A stretch of DNA of 64,000 nucleotides from assembly GCA_902622845.1 (NCBI GenBank), contig CACNRI010000002.1, forward strand, positions 62,001 to 126,000. Direction: 5' to 3'. Shown here piece by piece: positions 28,378-38,421 of this stretch. Each line of letters begins with the position of its first letter. The stretch's first letter is position 1. Under the pieces are notes generated by a model. That model searched no databases, was not told the DNA's origin, and saw only the letters and a list, made by a program, of their open reading frames with translations. Position numbers and translations under genes: made by a program. Source of the stretch: an uncultured SAR86 cluster bacterium. Its GTDB lineage: Bacteria > Pseudomonadota > Gammaproteobacteria > Magnimaribacterales > D2472.

Positions 28378-29570
28378 AAGATAACTTACCAGATAAAGAT
28401 GGATTCTTCGGTGAATATGGAGGCAAGTTTGTTCCAGAAACTCTTATGTATGCCCTCAATGAACTAGAGCAAACTTATAAAACTCTGAAAGATAACAATG
28501 ATTTTAATGCGGAGTTTCACAAAGATCTTGCAGAATTTGTAGGCAGACCATCTCCATTATACTTTGCAAAAAGGCTTACAGAGCATTACAGGACCGCTTC
28601 TATTTGGTTAAAAAGGGAAGATCTAAATCATACGGGTGCTCACAAAATAAATAATACAGTTGGACAAATCCTTTTAGCTAAATATATGGGGAAAAAAAGA
28701 ATTATTGCGGAAACTGGCGCTGGTCAACATGGAGTTGCAACTGCTACAGTTGCGGCAAGGCTTGGATTAGATTGTCATATATACATGGGATCTGAGGATG
28801 TACGGAGACAATCACTTAATGTATATAGAATGAAGCTTTTAGGTGCTGAAGTCCATGAAGTAAATTCTGGTTCAGCAACTCTTAAGGATGCCCTCAATGA
28901 GGCTTTAAGAGACTGGGTTACTAATATTGAAGATACATACTACATCATAGGCAGTGTTACAGGACCTCATCCATATCCGATGATTGTAAGAGATTTCAAT
29001 GCAGTCGTAGGATATGAGTTAATTGAACAATCACAAGAATCATTTGGAAGAATGCCAGATTCAATAATTGCCTGTGTTGGAGGTGGATCAAATGCAATGG
29101 GTATTTTTTATCCTTTTATTAAAATGGATAATGTAGAACTCATTGGTGTCGAAGCAGCAGGAAAAGGTATTGAAACAGGTGAACATGCAGCTCCATTAAA
29201 TGATGGAACTCCTGGAGTGCTTCATGGTGCAAAAAGTTATTTGATGCAAGATGAAAGTGGACAAGTAAAAGGAACGGCTTCTATTTCAGCAGGCTTAGAT
29301 TATCCAGGTGTAGGACCTGAGCATTCATGGCTAAAAGATATAAAAAGAGCTAAGTATGTTGCAGTTTCAGATGATGAGGTTATGAAAGCTTTTCATATGG
29401 TAAATAAAATGGAAGGAATATTGCCTGCACTAGAAACAGCTCATGCATTTGCTTACCTTGATGAGCTTATGCCAAAAATGAATGAAGATCAGCATATCGT
29501 TATCAACGTATCAGGAAGAGGCGACAAAGACTTAAATAGCGTGGTTGAAATAGAGGGTATCAAGCTTTGA
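28374..29570 (+). CDS. trpB: Tryptophan synthase beta subunit
   Basis: PLP enzyme joining indole and serine. The PLP-binding lysine is Lys91 in HTGAHKINN, with [19 protein letters not shown] upstream and [17 protein letters not shown], the [10 protein letters not shown] phosphate loop and HGAKSYLMQ downstream. Length 398 is the norm (E. coli 397). Overlaps trpF and trpA by four bases each, which should keep subunit synthesis balanced. Confidence 0.96.
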   Translation: MKDNLPDKDGFFGEYGGKFVPETLMYALNELEQTYKTLKDNNDFNAEFHKDLAEFVGRPSPLYFAKRLTEHYRTASIWLKREDLNHTGAHKINNTVGQILLAKYMGKKRIIAETGAGQHGVATATVAARLGLDCHIYMGSEDVRRQSLNVYRMKLLGAEVHEVNSGSATLKDALNEALRDWVTNIEDTYYIIGSVTGPHPYPMIVRDFNAVVGYELIEQSQESFGRMPDSIIACVGGGSNAMGIFYPFIKMDNVELIGVEAAGKGIETGEHAAPLNDGTPGVLHGAKSYLMQDESGQVKGTASISAGLDYPGVGPEHSWLKDIKRAKYVAVSDDEVMKAFHMVNKMEGILPALETAHAFAYLDELMPKMNEDQHIVINVSGRGDKDLNSVVEIEGIKL

Positions 29571-30352
29571 AAAGGATTGAAAAGAAGTTAAAAGAGCTTT
29601 CACAAGATAATCAAAAAGCTTTTGTTGGTTATATAGTTGCAGGAGATCCTGATCTTGAAACTTCTCTTGAATTGATGCATTTAAGTGTTGATTCGGGGGT
29701 AGATATCTTAGAAATTGGCGTTCCCTTTACTGATCCAATAGCTGAAGGCCCAACAATACAACAAGCTCATGATAGAAGCTTAGAAAATCAGACCAATCTG
29801 CAAAAAATTGTTGATCTTGTAGGCAAATTCAGAGAAAAAGATTCTAATACGCCAATTATTTTAATGGGATATATCAATAATTTCTTGATGTATAAAGATT
29901 TGATTAATAGATCTCATGATCTGGGTGTTGATGGAGTTTTGGTGGTTGATATTCCAGGTGAGCTGTCTCTTGAAGACTACGGTATTGATAATCAAGATTT
30001 GGATGTTATCTCACTTGTATCACCAACTACTTCAAAAGATAGAGTTAAGGAAATTGTAAAAAATAGTACAGGCTTTATTTATTATGTGACCTTGAGAGGA
30101 GTTACAGGATCATCAAATCTTGATGGAAATGAAATTGAAAAAAATATTAAACATATAAAATCTATCTCATCTATTCCGGTGATGGCAGGTTTTGGTATCA
30201 AGAACAGCGACGACGCTAAGCTTCTCTCATCTTTTTCTGATGGAATTGTGATCGGATCTTCAATAGTTGAGCTTATTTATAAAAATTCAGAAAATAAAGA
30301 CTTTCATGAAGTAAGTGATTATATTAGTAATATGAAAGATGCAATTAGATAA
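29567..30352 (+). CDS. trpA: Tryptophan synthase alpha subunit
   Basis: Cleaves indole-3-glycerol phosphate and channels indole to TrpB. Glu49 in LEIGVPF is the catalytic acid. The second acidic residue, Asp60 in E. coli, is Glu60 here (PIAEGP), a conservative change I also recall from other bacteria. [12 protein letters not shown] and [13 protein letters not shown] form the phosphate site. 261 residues. The start is TTG overlapping the trpB stop (TTGA). Confidence 0.94.
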   Translation: MKRIEKKLKELSQDNQKAFVGYIVAGDPDLETSLELMHLSVDSGVDILEIGVPFTDPIAEGPTIQQAHDRSLENQTNLQKIVDLVGKFREKDSNTPIILMGYINNFLMYKDLINRSHDLGVDGVLVVDIPGELSLEDYGIDNQDLDVISLVSPTTSKDRVKEIVKNSTGFIYYVTLRGVTGSSNLDGNEIEKNIKHIKSISSIPVMAGFGIKNSDDAKLLSSFSDGIVIGSSIVELIYKNSENKDFHEVSDYISNMKDAIR

Positions 30353-31203
30353 TGAATTGGCTTACAAGATTAATTCCGTCAATAGGAAAGAGTTCTTCTA
30401 AATCAAAAAAAAGTAAGATTCCTGATGGTGTTTGGACATCCTGTCCTTCATGCGAATCAGCACTTTATAAACCTGAGTTACAAAAAACCTTATATGTGTG
30501 TCCAAAATGCGATCACCACTTAAGGATCGGTGCCAGAACTAGATTTAATATTTTTTTTGATAATGGTAATTTCACTGAAATTGCATCAAATGTTGAAACA
30601 AATGATCCTCTTGGTTTCAAAGACGTTAAGGCATATCCTGCAAGAATTAAAGAAGCAAAAAAGAATACTGGAGAAAGTGAAGCTTTATTGGTTGGATTTG
30701 GCAAACTTGATGGACGCTTGGTAACTGCTGCAGCATTTGAATTTAAGTTCATGGGTGGCTCGATGGGAAGCGTGGTTGGAGAGAAATTTGTTCAAGGTAT
30801 TCAGCAGGCAATAGAGACTAATACTCCATTTATTTGTTTTTCGACAAGTGGTGGAGCAAGAATGCAGGAATCAATGGTTTCTCTTATGCAAATGGCAAAA
30901 ACATCTGCTGCAATACAGAAATTAAAATCAAATAAGTTGCCTTATATTTCTGTAATGGTTGATCCAATATTTGGAGGAGTATCAGCAAGCTTAGCAATGT
31001 TAGGCGATATCAACATAGCAGAGCCAAAGGCTTTTGTTGGTTTTGCAGGAAGAAGAGTAATTGAGCAAACGGTAAGAGTTGAACTGCCTGAAGACTTCCA
31101 AAAATCTGAATTTTTACTTGAGCATGGAGCAATAGATATGATTGTTCATAGATCAGAAATAAGAAGTAAAATAATTGGAATTTTGGATAAAATATCAAAA
31201 TGA
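30352..31203 (+). CDS. accD: Acetyl-CoA carboxylase carboxyltransferase beta subunit
   Basis: With AccA, transfers the carboxyl group from biotin to acetyl-CoA, the first committed step of fatty acid synthesis. The N-terminal zinc ribbon has Cys pairs CPSC and CPKC (residues about 29-51). FMGGSMGSVVGEKFVQGIQQAIE and FSTSGGARMQESMVSLMQMAKT form the crotonase-like oxyanion sites, followed by PTFGGVSAS-like PIFGGVSASLAMLGD and GFAGRRVIEQTVR. 283 residues. One base overlap with trpA (TAATG). The usual next gene, folC, is missing. Confidence 0.95.
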   Translation: MNWLTRLIPSIGKSSSKSKKSKIPDGVWTSCPSCESALYKPELQKTLYVCPKCDHHLRIGARTRFNIFFDNGNFTEIASNVETNDPLGFKDVKAYPARIKEAKKNTGESEALLVGFGKLDGRLVTAAAFEFKFMGGSMGSVVGEKFVQGIQQAIETNTPFICFSTSGGARMQESMVSLMQMAKTSAAIQKLKSNKLPYISVMVDPIFGGVSASLAMLGDINIAEPKAFVGFAGRRVIEQTVRVELPEDFQKSEFLLEHGAIDMIVHRSEIRSKIIGILDKISK

Positions 31204-31583
31204 ATTTAGAAAAATTTGTTGGCTTAATATTTGTAATTCTAATGGGGTTAATAATTTTTATATTTGTATTGTCACCTCAACCTAAATACCAAGATTCAAT
31301 TAGTTACCAGTTAGCCCCAAATGCAAGAAGCTTGACTAAAGATGATTTTGAGATGTATGTAGTCAGAGTAAATGTTTTTGAAAATGTAGAAAATGCAAAT
31401 GCATTAAAAAAGAATATTAATAATTATTTTCCAGCTTATACTGAAGCCTTGCCAAACGATAATGCTTTAACTGCTGTTTATGTCGGCCCTTTTAGAACAA
31501 AAGAGGATATTGATAAGAATATAGATTTTATATACGAGATTTCAGAAACTAATTCAGGAGAAGTTGTTTTATGGAAACCCTAG
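31200..31583 (+). CDS. dedD: DedD-like SPOR-domain membrane protein
   Basis: DedD is a division protein that binds denuded septal peptidoglycan. The 127-residue protein has one N-terminal membrane helix (residues about 7-25) and a C-terminal SPOR domain, YVVRVNVFENVENANALKKNI...TAVYVGPFRTKEDIDKNI, with the typical Y-V-G-P-F-x-x-K strand. The linker is only about 30 residues, so it is far shorter than E. coli DedD (220). Position between accD and cvpA supports the assignment. Four-base overlap with accD and a 13-base overlap with cvpA. Confidence 0.8.
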   Translation: MNLEKFVGLIFVILMGLIIFIFVLSPQPKYQDSISYQLAPNARSLTKDDFEMYVVRVNVFENVENANALKKNINNYFPAYTEALPNDNALTAVYVGPFRTKEDIDKNIDFIYEISETNSGEVVLWKP

Positions 31584-32092
31584 GTCTTAATGTCACAGAT
31601 CTAGTCATATTGTTTGTTATTGGCTCCTCAGGAATCATTTCATTATTTAGAGGTTTTACAAAAGAGTTTTTATCATTATTATTGTGGGTTTTTGCTTTCT
31701 TTGCAGCGGTAGGCTTAGAGGGATATGTGACACCAAAAATTTCTGAGATTATTGGAAATGAAGAAGCTTCAAAAATTATTGCGTCCGTTCTCATATTTAT
31801 AATTTCTATCATAATTGGCGGATTTTTGATCAATTTGATTTCAAGAATAGTTAAATGGTCAGGAATGTCTGGCTTTGATAAATTTATGGGTGTATTATTT
31901 GGAATAGGTAGGGGCTTAATTGTAATTTTGGCAATTTACTTTTTATTACCCTCGAGTTTGAAAGAATCTGAAATCTTTACTTCTTCAAAGATTTCACCAT
32001 TTTTCGAGGAATTTTTGCCAGTTTTAGAGACTTACATTAAAGAACTTTTAGCGGAATCAGATATTGAGGATATAGTTAAAGACGGGGAATAA
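31571..32092 (+). CDS. cvpA: CvpA family membrane protein
   Basis: An inner-membrane protein with four predicted helices (about residues 10-30, 33-52, 66-92 and 103-122), named from its need for colicin V production; in E. coli it is linked to envelope homeostasis. GLNVTDLVILFVIGSSGIISLFRGFTKEFLSL is the typical N-terminal part with the F-R-G-F turn, and SGFDKFMGVLFGIGRGL is the second conserved turn. 173 residues. It starts inside dedD (13-base overlap) and lies three bases before purF, the standard gammaproteobacterial order. Confidence 0.9.
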   Translation: METLGLNVTDLVILFVIGSSGIISLFRGFTKEFLSLLLWVFAFFAAVGLEGYVTPKISEIIGNEEASKIIASVLIFIISIIIGGFLINLISRIVKWSGMSGFDKFMGVLFGIGRGLIVILAIYFLLPSSLKESEIFTSSKISPFFEEFLPVLETYIKELLAESDIEDIVKDGE

Positions 32093-32095
32093 AAA

Positions 32096-33574
32096 ATGTG
32101 CGGAATTATAGGGATTTCTGCAGAAAATAATGTAGCTGAAGAGATTTATGAATCTCTATTGATGCTCCAGCATAGGGGGCAAGATGCAGCCGGAATGGTT
32201 GTTTGTGAACCTAGCGGTAAACTTAATAGTCGAAAATCAAAGGGCTACGTGAGGGATGTCTTTCAGCAAAACCATATGAATAATCTCCAAGGTAATCTTG
32301 GTATAGGACATGTTCGATATCCAACAGCAGGTGGAATAGGTAAGGAATTTGCTCAACCTATGTATGTGAATACACCTTATGGTATAAGTCTAGCTCATAA
32401 TGGGAATCTAACTAACTCAAAAAAATTAGCTGCTGAACTATTTCATGCTGAGAGACGTCATATAAATACAGATTCTGATTCAGAAGTTTTACTTAACATT
32501 TTTGCATTAGAGCTTTCCAAACAGGAAGCTGTATTTCCAAAACCAAAAGATTTCTTTTCAGCTGTTGAGAAGACACACTTGAGAATTAATGGTGCATATG
32601 CAGTTGTAGCCTTGATTACAGGATATGGAATTCTAGCATTTAGAGATCCTCTTGGAATAAGGCCTTTATCAATTGGAATTAGAAAAGGAAAAAACAGAAA
32701 TGAATATGTTGTATCTTCTGAAACTGCACTTTTCTCATCAACAGGTTTTAAATTTTTAAGAGATGTTGAGCCTGGTGAGGCTGTTTTTATTGATAATGCA
32801 GGGAAAATCTTCACTCAGCAATGCTCAACTTCTTCGCAAAAAAGGCCATGCATATTTGAGTATGTTTATCTCGCAAGACCCGATTCAACAATCGATGAGA
32901 TATCAGTTTATAAATCGAGAATGAGAATGGGTCTTAAGCTGGCAGAAAGAATAAGAAGTCTTAATTTAGTTGATGAAATTGATGTAGTAATACCTATTCC
33001 TGATAGCTCAACAACTGCCGCCTTACAACTTGCTGCAGATTTAAATAAACCCTACAGGCAAGGGTTTGTAAAAAACAGATATATTGGTAGAACATTTATC
33101 ATGCCTCTTCAAGAAGAAAGGAAAAAGTCGGTTAGAAGAAAACTAAATATTCTTGATCTAGAGTTTAAAGATAAAAACGTTTTACTTGTTGATGATTCAA
33201 TTGTTAGAGGGACAACAAGCAAACAAATTATTGAAATGGTTAGAGAAGCAGGAGCAAAAAAAGTTTTATTCGCATCTGCAGCTCCTCCTGTTAAGTTTCA
33301 AAATCTATATGGTATTGATATGGCTGCTACGAAAGAATTAGTTGCTCATAATAAGTCAGAATCAGAAATTGCTGAGATTATTGGAGCAGATGAATTGATT
33401 TATCAAACTCTTAACGATCTTATTAGTTCTGTTCAAGAAGGAAATCCGGAAATTAAAGAGTTTGAGACTTCGATTTTCACTGGCAAGTATCCTACAGATA
33501 TAGATGATGGATATCTTGAAAACCTTGAAGAAGAGAGAAGCGACATTGTCAAAATGTCAAAAACAAAAAATTAA
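32096..33574 (+). CDS. purF: Amidophosphoribosyltransferase
   Basis: First step of purine synthesis, making phosphoribosylamine from PRPP and glutamine. Cys2 (MCGIIGIS) is the N-terminal nucleophile exposed by methionine removal; QHRGQDAAGMV and GHVRYPTAGG belong to the glutaminase domain. LLVDDSIVRGTTSKQIIEM is the PRPP site. Length 492 (E. coli 505). It ends the fourteen-gene run that began with aroC and is convergent with acnB, three bases from its stop; no terminator is seen between them. Confidence 0.96.
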   Translation: MCGIIGISAENNVAEEIYESLLMLQHRGQDAAGMVVCEPSGKLNSRKSKGYVRDVFQQNHMNNLQGNLGIGHVRYPTAGGIGKEFAQPMYVNTPYGISLAHNGNLTNSKKLAAELFHAERRHINTDSDSEVLLNIFALELSKQEAVFPKPKDFFSAVEKTHLRINGAYAVVALITGYGILAFRDPLGIRPLSIGIRKGKNRNEYVVSSETALFSSTGFKFLRDVEPGEAVFIDNAGKIFTQQCSTSSQKRPCIFEYVYLARPDSTIDEISVYKSRMRMGLKLAERIRSLNLVDEIDVVIPIPDSSTTAALQLAADLNKPYRQGFVKNRYIGRTFIMPLQEERKKSVRRKLNILDLEFKDKNVLLVDDSIVRGTTSKQIIEMVREAGAKKVLFASAAPPVKFQNLYGIDMAATKELVAHNKSESEIAEIIGADELIYQTLNDLISSVQEGNPEIKEFETSIFTGKYPTDIDDGYLENLEEERSDIVKMSKTKN

Positions 33575-33577
33575 TTC

Positions 33578-36154
33578 TTAAGAAACTATATTTACAGCGG
33601 AAATTTCTGCTTTTTTTGCATCATTTAGAAACTCAGGAAGTTGATCGAAGTTTAAGTATCTATATATCTCTTCTGAGAGTGGATTAATCTCATCCATGAA
33701 TTCAAGATATTCTTTGGGAGTTGGTAATCTTCCAAGAACGGCAGCTACTGAAGAGAGTTCTGCAGAAGCAAGAAAAACATCCGCACCATCACCGAGTCTG
33801 TTCGGATAGTTTCTCGTTGATGTTGAAACAACAGTTGAGTTTGCTAGAACTCTTGCTTGGTTACCCATGCAAAGAGAGCAACCTGGCATCTCAGTTCTTG
33901 CTCCTGAAACTCCAAAGATATTATAAATACCTTCCTCCATAAGCTGTTGTTCATCCATTTTAGTAGGTGGCACAACCCAGAATCTTGCTTTAGTTCCATT
34001 ATGTTTTTTAAGAAGGTGACCTGCAGCCCTAAAATGTCCAATATTTGTCATGCATGACCCAAGAAAGACTTCATCAATTTTCGTATTTTGGACTTCTGAA
34101 AGTGGTTTAATATCATCTGGATCATTTGGACATGCCAAAAGAGGCTCTTTAATTTCATTTAAATCAATTTCAATTATGGCTGCATATTCAGCATCCTTGT
34201 CCGGTTCAAGCAGTTTAGGATCTTTTATCCATTCTTCCATTGCACTGGCTCTTCTCTCAAGTGTTTTAGGATCACCATATCCGTTTGTAATCATCCATCT
34301 CAACATGACTATATTTGAATTAAGGTACTCAATGATTGGTTCTTTATCCAATCTAATAGTACATCCAGATGCAGATCTCTCTGCAGAAGCGTCAGAGATT
34401 TCAAAGGCCTGTTCTACTTTTAAATGAGGTAGACCTTCAACTTCTAAGCATCTTCCTGAAAAAATATTTTTTTTGCCTTCCTTAGCAACTGTGAGATGAC
34501 CTTGCTGAATTGCAGCATATGGAATCGCATTAACTAAATCTCTAAGAGTAATACCGGGCTGCATCTCACCCTTAAACCTAACCAAAACTGATTCAGGCAT
34601 ATCTAAAGGCATAACACCAAGTGTTGCTGCAAACGCTACTAGTCCTGAGCCTGCTGGGAAACTTATACCAATTGGAAACCTTGTATGACTATCACCACCT
34701 GTACCTACGGTATCAGGTATTAACATTCTATTAAGCCAAGAGTGAATAATTCCATCTCCAGGTTTTAGAGAAACTCCACCTCTAGTTTTAATAAATTCTG
34801 GAAGAGAGTGTTGAGTATCGATATCAACTGGTTTTGGATATGCAGCAGTATGACAAAAAGATTGCATTACTAAATCTGCTGAGAATCCAAGACATGCAAG
34901 CTCTTTCAATTCATCTCTGGTCATTGGTCCCGTAGTATCTTGAGATCCAACTGTACTCATTCTTGGTTCACAGTAGTCCCCAGGTCTTACTCCCTCAACT
35001 CCACATGCTTTACCAACCATTTTTTGAGCCAAAGTGTATCCTTTTTTAGAAGTATCATTTTGATTCGGTCTTCTAAAAATATCAGTAGGTTCTAATCCTA
35101 AAACTTCTCTGGTTTTATCTGTTAACTGTCTTCCAATGATTAGAGGAATTCTTCCATTTGCTCTTACCTCATCAAGAAGTACTTCAGTCTTTAATTTAAA
35201 TTCACAAAGGAGCTCATTAGTTTTGGCATCAGTGATTTGACCTTTAAACGGTTCAAATATGATTTCTTGTCCCATTTCTAATTTTGAGACATCACATTCA
35301 ACTGGAAAAGCTCCAGAATCCTCGAGAGTATTATAAAAAATAGGTGCAATTTTTCCTCCAAAACAAAAACCACCTTCTTTTTTATTTGGAATTGCAGGAA
35401 TCTTATCTCCCATGTGCCATAAAACTGAATTAGTTGCAGATTTTCTTGATGAGCCAGTTCCAACAACGTCACCTACAAAAACAACTGGATTTCCCTTTTG
35501 CTTTAATTCTTCAATAGTTCCTAGAGGATCATTTATGCCATCCCTTGGCATTTTTAACATTGCAAGCGCGTGAAGAGGAATATCTGGCCTTGACCAAGCA
35601 TCCGGAGCAGGGGAAAGATCATCGGTATTTATCTCACCAGGCACCTTAAAAACCGTAAGTTTGATGCTTTCCGCTATTTCTTCTTTGCTTGTGAACCACT
35701 CTGCATTTGCCCATGAATCGATAACTGTTTTTGCATGTTCATTAGTTTTTGATAGTTCATAGATATCATTAAACGCATCAAAAATTAGAAGTGTATTACT
35801 TAATGCACTTGCGGCGTCATCGGCTAATCCATCAATCTCAAGACAGTCAATCAAGGGTTGTATGTTATAACCACCAAGCATAGTTCCCAAGATTGCTACC
35901 GCATCTTCTTTTGTAATATAAGGGCTTTCTGTCTTTCCCTTTGTTAAATCTGATAAAAAACCTGCTTTAACATATGCTGCATCATCTACTCCTGCAGGAA
36001 CTCTCTCTTTCAGCAGGTGAAGCAAAAGATCATTCTCATCATGTTCTTTTTTTAATAAATTAATGACTGCGGCTGTTTGTTCAGCATCTAAGGGAAGAGG
36101 GGGTATACCCATCTCTTCTCTTTCTTTGCAATGCTTTTTATAGTCCTCTAACAC
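33578..36154 (-). CDS. acnB: Aconitate hydratase B
   Basis: TCA-cycle aconitase of the AcnB type, with the HEAT-like N-terminal domain (residues 1-160) and swivel domain before the catalytic core. Fe-S ligands are in [14 protein letters not shown] and [36 protein letters not shown] is the swivel signature. Length 858 (E. coli 865). The start codon is GTG at 36154. In E. coli AcnB also hydrates 2-methyl-cis-aconitate, so here it probably completes the methylcitrate cycle whose prpB, prpC and prpD lie at 16.7-20.5 kb. Monocistronic. Confidence 0.96.
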   Translation of the reverse strand: MLEDYKKHCKEREEMGIPPLPLDAEQTAAVINLLKKEHDENDLLLHLLKERVPAGVDDAAYVKAGFLSDLTKGKTESPYITKEDAVAILGTMLGGYNIQPLIDCLEIDGLADDAASALSNTLLIFDAFNDIYELSKTNEHAKTVIDSWANAEWFTSKEEIAESIKLTVFKVPGEINTDDLSPAPDAWSRPDIPLHALAMLKMPRDGINDPLGTIEELKQKGNPVVFVGDVVGTGSSRKSATNSVLWHMGDKIPAIPNKKEGGFCFGGKIAPIFYNTLEDSGAFPVECDVSKLEMGQEIIFEPFKGQITDAKTNELLCEFKLKTEVLLDEVRANGRIPLIIGRQLTDKTREVLGLEPTDIFRRPNQNDTSKKGYTLAQKMVGKACGVEGVRPGDYCEPRMSTVGSQDTTGPMTRDELKELACLGFSADLVMQSFCHTAAYPKPVDIDTQHSLPEFIKTRGGVSLKPGDGIIHSWLNRMLIPDTVGTGGDSHTRFPIGISFPAGSGLVAFAATLGVMPLDMPESVLVRFKGEMQPGITLRDLVNAIPYAAIQQGHLTVAKEGKKNIFSGRCLEVEGLPHLKVEQAFEISDASAERSASGCTIRLDKEPIIEYLNSNIVMLRWMITNGYGDPKTLERRASAMEEWIKDPKLLEPDKDAEYAAIIEIDLNEIKEPLLACPNDPDDIKPLSEVQNTKIDEVFLGSCMTNIGHFRAAGHLLKKHNGTKARFWVVPPTKMDEQQLMEEGIYNIFGVSGARTEMPGCSLCMGNQARVLANSTVVSTSTRNYPNRLGDGADVFLASAELSSVAAVLGRLPTPKEYLEFMDEINPLSEEIYRYLNFDQLPEFLNDAKKAEISAVNIVS

Positions 36155-36217
36155 GCGCCTATTTTACTTCTCTTAGGTTAAACTTTCCAACCAAATTACA
36201 AAAATTAAATATTATTG

Positions 36218-36223
36218 TATTAT
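36218..36223 (+). promoter_or_regulatory. -10 element before the DUF1289 gene
   Basis: TATTAT at 36218-36223 ends seven bases before the ATG at 36231, with TTACAA at 36196-36201 as a weak -35 (16-base spacer). This predicts a leaderless message, like nadK and aroC. Confidence 0.4.
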
Positions 36224-36230
36224 TAAATCC

Positions 36231-36680
36231 ATGCGTAAGAATCGTTCATCAACACCTTGCATCGGTATATGTTCTACAACCTTTGGTGATGATGTTTGTA
36301 AAGGCTGCAAAAGGTTTTCACATGAAATTACTAATTGGGGTAAGTTCTCGACTGATGAGAGGGCGGTTGTTAATTCTAGGCTCGAGCAATTTAAGATAAC
36401 TATTCTTGAAGAAAAATTTACTATTTCTGATAGCGAACTCTTCGAAAGTAAGATGAATGAATTTTCTATTAACTTCAATAGCTCTCTTGAGCCTATTACT
36501 TGGATTTTTGACTTACTTCGAGCTTCAAGCAATAAAGATTTGAATGTAAATGATTTTGGGGTTGAAATATTGCCAGCATTTTCTGATCTTTCACTTATAG
36601 ATCTTCGGGATTTGATTAATCAAGAAATGCTTCAACTATCAGAAGCTCATTATTATAAATTCTTTAAGCGGGCTACTTAA
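36231..36680 (+). CDS. DUF1289 cysteine-cluster protein
   Basis: A 149-residue cytoplasmic protein. The DUF1289 domain occupies residues about 8-50: [32 protein letters not shown], with four cysteines in a C-x3-C-x8-C-x2-C pattern that suggests an Fe-S or zinc site. The remaining 100 residues are not recognisable. Family members are common in proteobacteria and functionally obscure. Upstream is only a -10 element; its last eight bases overlap the convergent umuC. Confidence 0.8.
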   Translation: MRKNRSSTPCIGICSTTFGDDVCKGCKRFSHEITNWGKFSTDERAVVNSRLEQFKITILEEKFTISDSELFESKMNEFSINFNSSLEPITWIFDLLRASSNKDLNVNDFGVEILPAFSDLSLIDLRDLINQEMLQLSEAHYYKFFKRAT

Positions 36681-37932
36681 CCATAGGTAGATCACTCCAT
36701 CTAGTAGTGTATCTCGGAGATATCATATTTCTCTGTATGGGCTTAAACCTTCCTATATTTTGTGAAGCAATATAGATCTGCTTTTGATTTAGATTTAACT
36801 CATCAATCACTTGCATCAATTTTGAGTCCATCTTGTAAGTATGGCTTTCACTAAATAAAGAGTTTTGTACATAACCAATATCTGAAAATGAACTTAACAT
36901 AATCCCAGCTTTTGAATATCTATAATTAGGTCTATAGATTTTGGGTAGAATCTTTCTTACGGCATACAAAAAGTCTCTTGAATCATCTGTTGGATAAGTG
37001 AATGAATAGCTCTTTATAGCCCTGTAACTTTCGTTAGTGTCAAAAGGACTAGTTCGAATAAATACTGATATTCTTGAACTTTTCTGTTTTTCGGATCTTA
37101 ATTTTTCAGCTGCTCTCACCACATAATCATTAACAACAGTATTTAGGACTTCTAAATTAGTAATCTTTTTTGCAAAACTTCTACTGACCACAATTTGTTT
37201 TTTAGTCGGAGAAACATCTTCAATATCTAAACATTTCTCACCATTAAGCTCTCTAACTGTACGCTCTAAAACAATACTAAACCTTTTTCTTATATCCTGA
37301 GGTGGGGCATATGATAGTTGCAGAGCATTTCTAATACCTGCCATTGATAGTTTTCTATTTAATCTTCTGCCAACTCCCCATATCTCACCAACTGGAGTAC
37401 TTTTAAGGGCTTCACTTATATCTCTCTGACTATCCAGCACTAAAACTCTTGATTGAATATCTCTTTTCTTTATTTGGTAGCTAGCAATCTTAGCTAGCGT
37501 CTTAGTAGGCCCTATACCTATTCGTACAGGTATTCCTGTCCATCTTCCTACAGTATTTTTTAGATGTAAGCCAAAGTCGAAACAGCCTATATTTTTTTCG
37601 GTACCTGAGAAATCTAAAAATGCTTCATCAATACTATAGACTTCTGTTTTTGGAGAAATGGAATTTAAAATATTCATAACTCTCCTGGACATATCTCCAT
37701 AGAAAGCAAAATTAGATGAGAAAACAATACCGCCTTTTCTAATATACCTATCTTTGATCTTAAACCAAGGAACTCCCATCTTTACACCCATCGCTTTTGC
37801 CTCTGAGCTCCTTGCAATTACGCAGCCATCATTATTAGAGAGGACAACGATGGGTCTATTCTTAAGATCAGGGCGAAATACTCTTTCACATGAAGCATAA
37901 AAGCTATCACAATCTACTAGGGCTATGCTCAC
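36673..37932 (-). CDS. umuC: DNA polymerase V catalytic subunit UmuC
   Basis: Y-family translesion polymerase used after SOS induction. Catalytic acids are Asp7 ([11 protein letters not shown]) and Asp102-Glu103 ([12 protein letters not shown]), matching E. coli Asp6, Asp101 and Glu102. [16 protein letters not shown] and [12 protein letters not shown] are the helix-hairpin-helix region. The C-terminal domain holds QNSLF, a likely beta-clamp binding motif in the place of E. coli QLNLF. Length 419 (E. coli 422). The start is GTG overlapping the umuD stop by four bases (GTGA). Confidence 0.95.
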   Translation of the reverse strand: MSIALVDCDSFYASCERVFRPDLKNRPIVVLSNNDGCVIARSSEAKAMGVKMGVPWFKIKDRYIRKGGIVFSSNFAFYGDMSRRVMNILNSISPKTEVYSIDEAFLDFSGTEKNIGCFDFGLHLKNTVGRWTGIPVRIGIGPTKTLAKIASYQIKKRDIQSRVLVLDSQRDISEALKSTPVGEIWGVGRRLNRKLSMAGIRNALQLSYAPPQDIRKRFSIVLERTVRELNGEKCLDIEDVSPTKKQIVVSRSFAKKITNLEVLNTVVNDYVVRAAEKLRSEKQKSSRISVFIRTSPFDTNESYRAIKSYSFTYPTDDSRDFLYAVRKILPKIYRPNYRYSKAGIMLSSFSDIGYVQNSLFSESHTYKMDSKLMQVIDELNLNQKQIYIASQNIGRFKPIQRNMISPRYTTRWSDLPMVK

Positions 37933-38360
37933 GTGAATTGATTAATGACTGAAGTTACTAGTCCAGTTACTTCGAAGTCTATTTGGCTATTTATATAGAT
38001 TGGTTTATAGCCTTTATTTTCAGCAACTAGGCATAATTTAGGCTTAGTTTTAAGTCTTCTACAAACAAACTCACCATCAACTGCTGCCACTATGATGCTG
38101 TTATGAGAGGGCTTAATACTTCTGTCTATTATGAGAGTTGCACCATCATTAATGCCTGCACCTATCATAGATTTTCCACTTACTCTGACAAGAAAGGTAG
38201 CAGCATTATTCTTTATTAAATATTTATTTAGGTCTATAGGTGATTCTATGAAATCACTTGCAGGACTAGGGAATCCGGCATGCACCATATCTTGGAAATA
38301 TGGCAGCATTAGTTCAGATAAATTATCTGCAATCACCGTACCGATGTAATTAATTTTCAT
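37929..38360 (-). CDS. umuD: UmuD, SOS mutagenesis subunit, with Arg in place of the catalytic Lys
   Basis: Partner of UmuC; in E. coli it is converted to UmuD' by RecA-stimulated self-cleavage. The cleavage site here is Ala28-Gly29 ([10 protein letters not shown]) instead of Cys-Gly. The nucleophile Ser64 (GKSMI) is present. Exactly 37 residues on, where E. coli has Lys97, this protein has Arg101 (GEFVCRRL); the codon is AGA at 38060-38058. No gap is needed in the alignment between the two sites. Length 143 (E. coli 139). First gene of the umuDC operon, 19 bases from a LexA box. Confidence 0.93.
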   Translation of the reverse strand: MKINYIGTVIADNLSELMLPYFQDMVHAGFPSPASDFIESPIDLNKYLIKNNAATFLVRVSGKSMIGAGINDGATLIIDRSIKPSHNSIIVAAVDGEFVCRRLKTKPKLCLVAENKGYKPIYINSQIDFEVTGLVTSVINQFT

Positions 38361-38379
38361 AATATAGGAGTGCTAAAAA

Positions 38380-38399
38380 TACTGTATAAATATACAGTA
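38380..38399 (-). promoter_or_regulatory. LexA operator of umuDC
   Basis: A 20-base palindrome with both TACTGT and ACAGTA half-sites intact and one mismatch in the AT-rich centre relative to the E. coli consensus. It covers the -10 element of the umuD promoter. Confidence 0.88.
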
Positions 38400-38417
38400 C
38401 TTTTAAAGAGGTTTCAA
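38389..38417 (-). promoter_or_regulatory. umuDC promoter
   Basis: On the minus strand, TTGAAA (38417-38412), a spacer of 17 bases and TATATT (38394-38389). Start of transcription near 38382 gives a leader of about 22 bases. The -10 lies within the LexA box. No strong Shine-Dalgarno precedes the umuD ATG. Confidence 0.65.
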
Positions 38418-38421
38418 CGCT

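Noticed and set aside
36212..36532. 106-codon minus-strand open frame opposite the DUF1289 gene
   Set aside because: The plus-strand frame has the conserved cysteine cluster; the opposite frame has no recognisable content.
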